A stretch of 64,000 nucleotides of DNA from UBA981 sp942490995 (GTDB lineage Bacteria > Pseudomonadota > Gammaproteobacteria > Ga0077536), in the NCBI GenBank assembly GCA_942490995.1, contig CALOBG010000055.1:16058-80057 (forward strand), given 5' to 3'. Below, one piece after another: positions 58,958 to 64,000 of the stretch (position 1 is the first letter of the stretch; the number at the start of each line of letters is the position of its first letter). Made by a program: the position numbers and the translations under genes. The notes beneath the pieces are model-generated. The model was not told the origin of the DNA. It made no database searches and saw only the letters and a list, made by a program, of their open reading frames with translations.

Positions 58958-61900
58958 CTAGTTACATTCTCCGACTTCTTCCTCGTCGTCTTCCTCGTCG
59001 TCTTCCTGGTCGCCGCGATCTACCATGGCGAGGATGGCGTCGATGGTCGGCTCGCGCAAAATATCGCCGTCCCCGTCCGGTACGGCGTCAATCGGACCAG
59101 CGACGTCAGGCAGAACAGTCGGATCTGGCAAAGTTTCACTGATGTAGATGCCACTCCCTGGCATAACGTCAAACAGCGGATCAAACTGAAGCTCGTTGCA
59201 GCCTTGGCAGTTGGTGAAGTTGATGTCAGAGACCCCGCCGAGCCCGAGCAGCAGCGCGTCGGTATTGTCTGCCTCGCCTGGGGTCAATTCGATATTGATC
59301 GCCTCGATCGAGAACTCGCCGAACGAAGCGACCGCCGCGAATGCACCGTTGCTGCCGCCGCCGCGCAAGACCAAGTCGTCGGCGACGACCGTCAGACCAT
59401 CCGAACCGCCGAGGAAGCCGCCGACAATAAACGCCGCCGGGACCGAAATAGTCTCGGGCGAGTTGACGAAATTGGTGAGGATTTGGCTGCTGCTGTTCGG
59501 GACCAGTGAACTATCCTCGGCGGTGCCGGCGATGAGACTCAGCAGGCCGCTGCCGTGAGCGTGGATCTTGGTCGTACCGAGTCCGATCACTCCGGCGTAA
59601 GCGGTCGCGCTGTTACCGGCCTGGATAAATATATTCTGCGCCTCGAGCGACAGATTCGTAGCCAGGATGCGCACGCCCGACTCGCTCGCTGCCACAGTGA
59701 TGTTGCCGTCACCGGGATCGCGGAAATTACTGTCGGCACCCACCGCATTGCCAAGCAGCATGAGCGTACCGTTAGTGATAATCAGATCACTCCTGATATC
59801 GATGCTGCGGCCCGCTTCAAGATGAAGGGTCCCGATATTGGCCACCAGCCCAGTACCCACGGGCAGGACGATGTCGTTGTTAGCCTGCAGCAGCAGACTG
59901 GCGCCGCTATTTAGGAAATTTACCACCGAAGTGATCGAAATAGTCAATTCACCACCTGGGTCACTGCCGAAGCCGATATCGCCGTCGACGGACTGTACGG
60001 TAGTGCCGTCGATAATATCGATGCGGCCGGCCTCGGCAATGCCGCCGACGCTGGCTTGCGGGCTGCGAACCAGCGCCCGGTCCCCGCCGAGATTGGTAAT
60101 ACCGCCGGAAGCCAGAAAATCGTTGGCCAGTTCTCCGACGAGCGAATTATCACCCGACAGGACGCCAGTACGGCCGGTGGTTCGATCGACAAACGTGACT
60201 GCGCCACGGTTATCGAACCAGGCGGGGCTGCGCAGCAAGATGTTGCCGGACGAAAGTGTGCTGAACGAACCACTGCTGACCTGGTCGTCCATGTGACTGC
60301 CGACCAGGCTGTTGCTCGCCGATACGAAGCCGACGACCGGATTGACGCGGCTAGCGGCTAACATGAACGTCGCCGCGCCGTAGTTCATGCCGACGCCGTC
60401 GGACCACAGTGGGCTGCGTACCACCAGAGTGCCGTTGGACAATTCGTTGACGCCGCTGCTGCCGACGCGATCACCAGGACGCCCGACCAGGCTGTTGGTT
60501 GCGCCAACTGTGCCGATCAGGGGGTTGGCCGGATCGAATACCGTCACGGCGCCGCTGTTGGAGTTAAACGCGTTCGAGCGCAATACGACAAGGCCGCGGT
60601 TGTCGATGGCGGATAACGTCTGCACCACATCGCCGATTAAATCGCCGGCGCTGGCGCCGACCAGAGAGTTTGCCGCCGAAACCGCACCGAGCGGCAGGGC
60701 TCCGGTCGGGCCGAACACCGACACCGCGCCGCGCGAGGCGTTCCAAGTTTCGGCAACCACCAGGTAGCGATCGCTGAAAGAGAGGTTGTTGATAACGCTG
60801 CCGATGCGGTCGCCGGCGCTGCTGCCGATCAGGCTGTTGACGGCGCCGACCGCGCCGCTGAGTCCGGCGGTGGTACTGCCAAAACTGACCGCGCCGAACA
60901 TGCCGTTCCACTCCGGCGAGGCGACGTAGTAGCGGTCACCGCCGATATCGTTGACCCCAAAACTGCCAACCTGATCGTTCATGGTCGAGCCAACCAGGCT
61001 GTTGGTGGCCGAAACCGGGCCCATGATCGGACCGGCGGTATTCCAGAATGTTACCGCGCCGCGGGAGTTGTTCCAGGTCGGGGTCAGGATCACGCGATTG
61101 CCGTTACCTAGAAAACCGAACGATCCGCCGCCGACGCCATCGTTGGTGTTGGTGCCGACCAGGCTGTTGCCGGCGCCGATGGCGCCGCTGACCGGCATGG
61201 TGGCGTCGAAGGCGGTGAACGCGCCGGCGTTCGTTGCGGCGCCGTTATCCCACAATGGACTTGAAACCGCGATCTGCGTGATGCCGCCGAAGACCACCGA
61301 TACCAGAGTTGAAAACCCATTGCTGCCGGGATTGTCGCCGGTCGTCGAACCGACCAGGCTGTTGCCGACCCCGAGGGTGCCACTCAGACCAGTGTTGATG
61401 TTGCCGAAACTGATCGCACCAGCCTGGGCCTGCCCGCCATTGGCCCAGTCCGGGCTGCGCAGGGCAAACAGGTTGGTGCCGAACAGGGACGTGACACCGC
61501 CACTGCCGACGCGGTCACCATCAGTGCCACCGATAAAGCTGGTGGTCATGTCGATGTCGCCGTTCAGTCCGACGCCGTTGACCAGGTCGACAAACGTCAC
61601 GGCGCCGCGGTTGTTGTTCCATTGCTCGTTCAGTAACACCACGTTGCCGCTCGCCAGTTCGAAGTTGGCGGCGTTCAGACCAATCATGTCGTTGGTGTTG
61701 GTGCCGACGAAGCTGTTGGTATTGTCGATGGTTCCGGCACGGCCGCTGGCCATGTCAGCGAAACTCACCGCGCCGGCCTGGGTCGCCGCGCCGTTGGCAA
61801 AGTCCGGGGCAAATATCGCGTAATAGTTGCCGCCGGGAGAAAAGAATTCGCGCACCGCGTCGCCGCCGGAATTATCGCCGACATTGTCGCCACTGGTGGC

Positions 61901-64000
61901 GCCGACCAGGCTGTTGGTGTTGTCGAGCGCGGCGATGAAATCGACGTCGCCGATCAGATTGCCGTTGACGAGGTCCAGGAACGTCACCGCGCCTTTGTTG
62001 TTACCCCAGTTCGGACTCAGCACCAGCGCGTTGCCGTTGCCCAGTTCAAACAGCCCGCCGTTGCCGACCCGGTCACTGTTGAGGGTGCCGATGAGGCTGT
62101 TGCCGGCGCCGAGCGTCCCGGCGAGACCGCTGTTGATGTCGACCACTGTCACCGCGCCGACATCGGAAGGGCCATTGTCGAACAGCGGACTGACAACGAT
62201 GTACTTGCTGCCGATCAACTCCACGCCGCCGCTGCCAACGGCATCGCCCGGGCCGCCGGCGACGAGGCTGTTGGTGTTGTTGACCGTGGCGATGAAGTCA
62301 GTGTCGCCGAGCAGTTGGCCGCTGTTGAAATCGAGGAACGTCACCGCCCCGCTGCCGGCAAACGCGGGGCTGTAGGCCAGCGCATTGCCGTTGCCGAGAT
62401 CGATGATGCCGCCACCGACACCGCCACCGACGCGATCACCGACCGACGCGCCGATCAGCGAATTGCCCGCGCCGACCGCACCGGTGATCCCGGTGGTGCT
62501 GTCCGCAACGGTGATGGCGCCGACATTGGCGGTCGTCAGGAAGTCCCAATCCGGCGAAACCACCGCGTAGAAGGTACCGAAGGTGTGGATGCCACCGCTG
62601 CCGACGTCGTCGTTGGCCTGGCTGCCGACCAACGCGGTGGTGTTATTGATCTCACCGACCACCGGGCCGGCCGAGTTGAGGAACACGACCGCGCCGGCGT
62701 TGCTGTTGAAATTCGGCACCGTCAACAGGGTGTGCCCACTGAACAGAAAATCGTAGTTGTTGCTGCCGCCGCCGACATCGTCGTTGTCGAAAGCGCCGAG
62801 CAGGCTGTTGCCGATCCCGACCGCGCCGGACAGCGTGTTGCCGGGGACATACCAGGTGATCGCGCCACTGTCGGTTGCACCGGCGCCAACGTTATCGAAG
62901 CCCGGACTCAAGATGCCGTAGGTCGATCCGGTAATGAACTGGATGCCGTCGCTGCCGATGCCGTCGTCCATGGTCGCGCCGACCAGGCTGTTGGCGGCAC
63001 CGACGGTACCCGTGAACGGCGTCGCGGTGCCGGCAAAGTTGCCCGTCGATGCATCCAGCACGCTGACCGCGCCGGCTTCGGTTTCGATCATCGAGGCATC
63101 CCACAACGGGTGTAGCACCGCCCACACCGAACTGCCCAGAAACGTCAGGCCGCCGCTGCCGACCGCGTCGCCGGCGTTGCCGACCAGGCTGTTACCAGGG
63201 CCGACCATCCCGACCGGCGCACTGAGCGGATCAAACACCGTCACCGCGCCGGCGCCGTTCATGTCGCTGACCAGGGCGTAACGCCCGGTGAACAGGCTCT
63301 GCGGCGAATTTGCGCCGACCCGATCGCCAATCGCGCCGCCAACCAGGCTGTTGCCGGCACCGACTGTGCCGATCAGTCCGGTGGCGGTGTCGCCGATGGT
63401 CATGGCGCCGAAATCGCCCATCCAGCCCGGACTCAACACCGCGTAGCGCGAACCGAGCGACACCACCTGGCCGTTGCCGAAACCGCTCGCGCCACCGCCT
63501 ACATCGTCCATGCTCATCGGCGTGCCGACCAGGCTGTTGGCAGCGCTGACCACCCACGTCGCCGCGTTGGCAGGATCAATAAACGTCACCGCCCCGGCGC
63601 CTCCATGGGCGCTGCGCACCACGTAATTGCCGCTGCCGATAAACTGTAGGCCGTTGATCCCGACCTGGTCGCTGGCGTTCGCACCGACCAGGCTGTTGGT
63701 CGCGCCGACCACGCCCTTCAGCGCGGTCGACGCGGCGATGGTCACGGCGCCACGCAGGCCGTTGAATGACGGACTCAGCACCGCCAGCACGGCGCCGAGC
63801 GACTGCACGCCAGAACTGCCGATCTGGTCATTAGCCGCGGCGCCGACCAGGCTGTTGGCGGCGCTAACCGTGCCGTTCAGCCCGTTGATGGTGTCGAACA
63901 CCGTAACTGCCCCGGCGTTGGCATTCCATAGCGTGCTGCGCAGTATGCGCACCCCACCGACACTCTGCAGAAACGCAGTATTACCAACTTGGTCGTTGGC
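58958..64000 (-). CDS. Giant repeat-containing surface protein, N-terminus outside window
   Basis: The last 1,680 residues are visible and the frame is open to the window edge. From the edge to about 60050 it consists of some 23 copies of a 52-66-residue repeat with core NSLVG-x4-D-x-VGSGGV-x-x-L, then a strand YVVxSPxWDN, then GAVTVxD, then G-L-x-GTVGA. After the repeats comes a beta-helix-like region rich in ANIGTLHLEAGRSIDIRSDL-type strands, as in filamentous haemagglutinin-like exoproteins. The tail is very acidic (QEDDEEDDEEE) with a CQGC pair and a final GECN. It is probably a secreted or cell-surface adhesin. The repeat may correspond to the family I remember as DUF5650; that name needs checking. 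It is Gly/Asn/Asp-rich with no ordinary enzyme domain. Confidence 0.85.
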   Translation of the reverse strand, partial: ANDQVGNTAFLQSVGGVRILRSTLWNANAGAVTVFDTINGLNGTVSAANSLVGAAANDQIGSSGVQSLGAVLAVLSPSFNGLRGAVTIAASTALKGVVGATNSLVGANASDQVGINGLQFIGSGNYVVRSAHGGAGAVTFIDPANAATWVVSAANSLVGTPMSMDDVGGGASGFGNGQVVSLGSRYAVLSPGWMGDFGAMTIGDTATGLIGTVGAGNSLVGGAIGDRVGANSPQSLFTGRYALVSDMNGAGAVTVFDPLSAPVGMVGPGNSLVGNAGDAVGSGGLTFLGSSVWAVLHPLWDASMIETEAGAVSVLDASTGNFAGTATPFTGTVGAANSLVGATMDDGIGSDGIQFITGSTYGILSPGFDNVGAGATDSGAITWYVPGNTLSGAVGIGNSLLGAFDNDDVGGGSNNYDFLFSGHTLLTVPNFNSNAGAVVFLNSAGPVVGEINNTTALVGSQANDDVGSGGIHTFGTFYAVVSPDWDFLTTANVGAITVADSTTGITGAVGAGNSLIGASVGDRVGGGVGGGIIDLGNGNALAYSPAFAGSGAVTFLDFNSGQLLGDTDFIATVNNTNSLVAGGPGDAVGSGGVELIGSKYIVVSPLFDNGPSDVGAVTVVDINSGLAGTLGAGNSLIGTLNSDRVGNGGLFELGNGNALVLSPNWGNNKGAVTFLDLVNGNLIGDVDFIAALDNTNSLVGATSGDNVGDNSGGDAVREFFSPGGNYYAIFAPDFANGAATQAGAVSFADMASGRAGTIDNTNSFVGTNTNDMIGLNAANFELASGNVVLLNEQWNNNRGAVTFVDLVNGVGLNGDIDMTTSFIGGTDGDRVGSGGVTSLFGTNLFALRSPDWANGGQAQAGAISFGNINTGLSGTLGVGNSLVGSTTGDNPGSNGFSTLVSVVFGGITQIAVSSPLWDNGAATNAGAFTAFDATMPVSGAIGAGNSLVGTNTNDGVGGGSFGFLGNGNRVILTPTWNNSRGAVTFWNTAGPIMGPVSATNSLVGSTMNDQVGSFGVNDIGGDRYYVASPEWNGMFGAVSFGSTTAGLSGAVGAVNSLIGSSAGDRIGSVINNLSFSDRYLVVAETWNASRGAVSVFGPTGALPLGAVSAANSLVGASAGDLIGDVVQTLSAIDNRGLVVLRSNAFNSNSGAVTVFDPANPLIGTVGATNSLVGRPGDRVGSSGVNELSNGTLVVRSPLWSDGVGMNYGAATFMLAASRVNPVVGFVSASNSLVGSHMDDQVSSGSFSTLSSGNILLRSPAWFDNRGAVTFVDRTTGRTGVLSGDNSLVGELANDFLASGGITNLGGDRALVRSPQASVGGIAEAGRIDIIDGTTVQSVDGDIGFGSDPGGELTISITSVVNFLNSGASLLLQANNDIVLPVGTGLVANIGTLHLEAGRSIDIRSDLIITNGTLMLLGNAVGADSNFRDPGDGNITVAASESGVRILATNLSLEAQNIFIQAGNSATAYAGVIGLGTTKIHAHGSGLLSLIAGTAEDSSLVPNSSSQILTNFVNSPETISVPAAFIVGGFLGGSDGLTVVADDLVLRGGGSNGAFAAVASFGEFSIEAINIELTPGEADNTDALLLGLGGVSDINFTNCQGCNELQFDPLFDVMPGSGIYISETLPDPTVLPDVAGPIDAVPDGDGDILREPTIDAILAMVDRGDQEDDEEDDEEEVGECN

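Noticed and set aside
58958..64000. Tandem DNA repeat or CRISPR-like array
   Set aside because: The periodicity is at the protein level with diverged codons and variable unit length; there are no identical short repeats with spacers.
1..64000. tRNA, rRNA or tmRNA genes
   Set aside because: I looked for GTTCGA-type T-loops with matching stems; the hits (e.g. near 1940, 17305, 48270, 50730) lie inside genes or lack a cloverleaf.

Overview
The window is GC-rich, densely coded bacterial chromosome with no rRNA, tRNA, phage, plasmid or CRISPR signal that I could find. A gammaproteobacterium is the best guess. The supports are an E. coli-type LexA box (CTGT-N8-ACAG) in front of dnaE2, a C-terminal VPLPAALWLF sorting segment of the kind common in environmental gammaproteobacteria, and the set of housekeeping families (MscL, HtpX, SerA, PPK2, YeiH). 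It looks like an oxidative, metabolically broad environmental organism: many oxidoreductases, hydrolases and detoxification enzymes, and little sugar metabolism.

Layout. 1-5.8 kb: the end-clipped start of a GNAT gene, a two-repeat DUF1538 transporter translationally joined to a triple P-II-like regulator, a possible small RNA, a small membrane protein and a Rieske oxygenase. 5.9-17.3 kb: PNPOx-like protein, nitroreductase, mscL, two distinct molybdopterin oxidoreductases, three small-molecule enzymes, a ceramidase-like membrane protein, a frameshifted exported VPLPAA protein and a sulfurtransferase. 17.3-26 kb: two-domain PPK2, FecR-SPOR protein, small heat-shock protein, an isoaspartyl methyltransferase with an export-like N-terminus, GST and methyltransferase, htpX, and a two-component system. 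26.2-36.3 kb: AEC transporter, two luciferase-like oxidoreductases, RidA, an orphan CbbQ/CbbO pair, FAH-family enzyme, diguanylate cyclase and a CBS protein. 36.5-46.3 kb: a three-gene acyl-CoA carboxylase, serA-serC and LexA-controlled dnaE2. 46.4-58.6 kb: DUF992 protein, YeiH, nitroreductase, MBL hydrolase, SDR, aminotransferase, yqeC divergent from a porin plus tungstate-binding protein, and two peptidases with likely proline specificity. 58.9-64 kb: the C-terminal 1,680 residues of a giant repeat protein that runs off the right edge.

How the genes may work together. Molybdenum or tungsten chemistry recurs: two bis-pterin oxidoreductases, yqeC (accessory protein of molybdenum hydroxylases), and tupA next to an outer-membrane channel. 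serA and serC form a serine-synthesis pair. Biotin carboxylase, carrier protein and carboxyltransferase form one coupled operon, probably for branched or isoprenoid acyl-CoA.

The most unusual non-coding content is two families of structured palindromic repeats. Family 1 (copies at 34090-34237 and 56183-56330, half copy at 28047-28090) has complementary changes in both arms. Family 2 (50761-50928 and 52869-53034) has its core in opposite orientation relative to the longer arm. Both sit strictly between genes. The strongest protein-level curiosities are the giant repeat protein, the DUF1538/triple P-II pair, the 40-codon ORF coupled to the second molybdopterin enzyme and the single-base frameshift in the VPLPAA gene.
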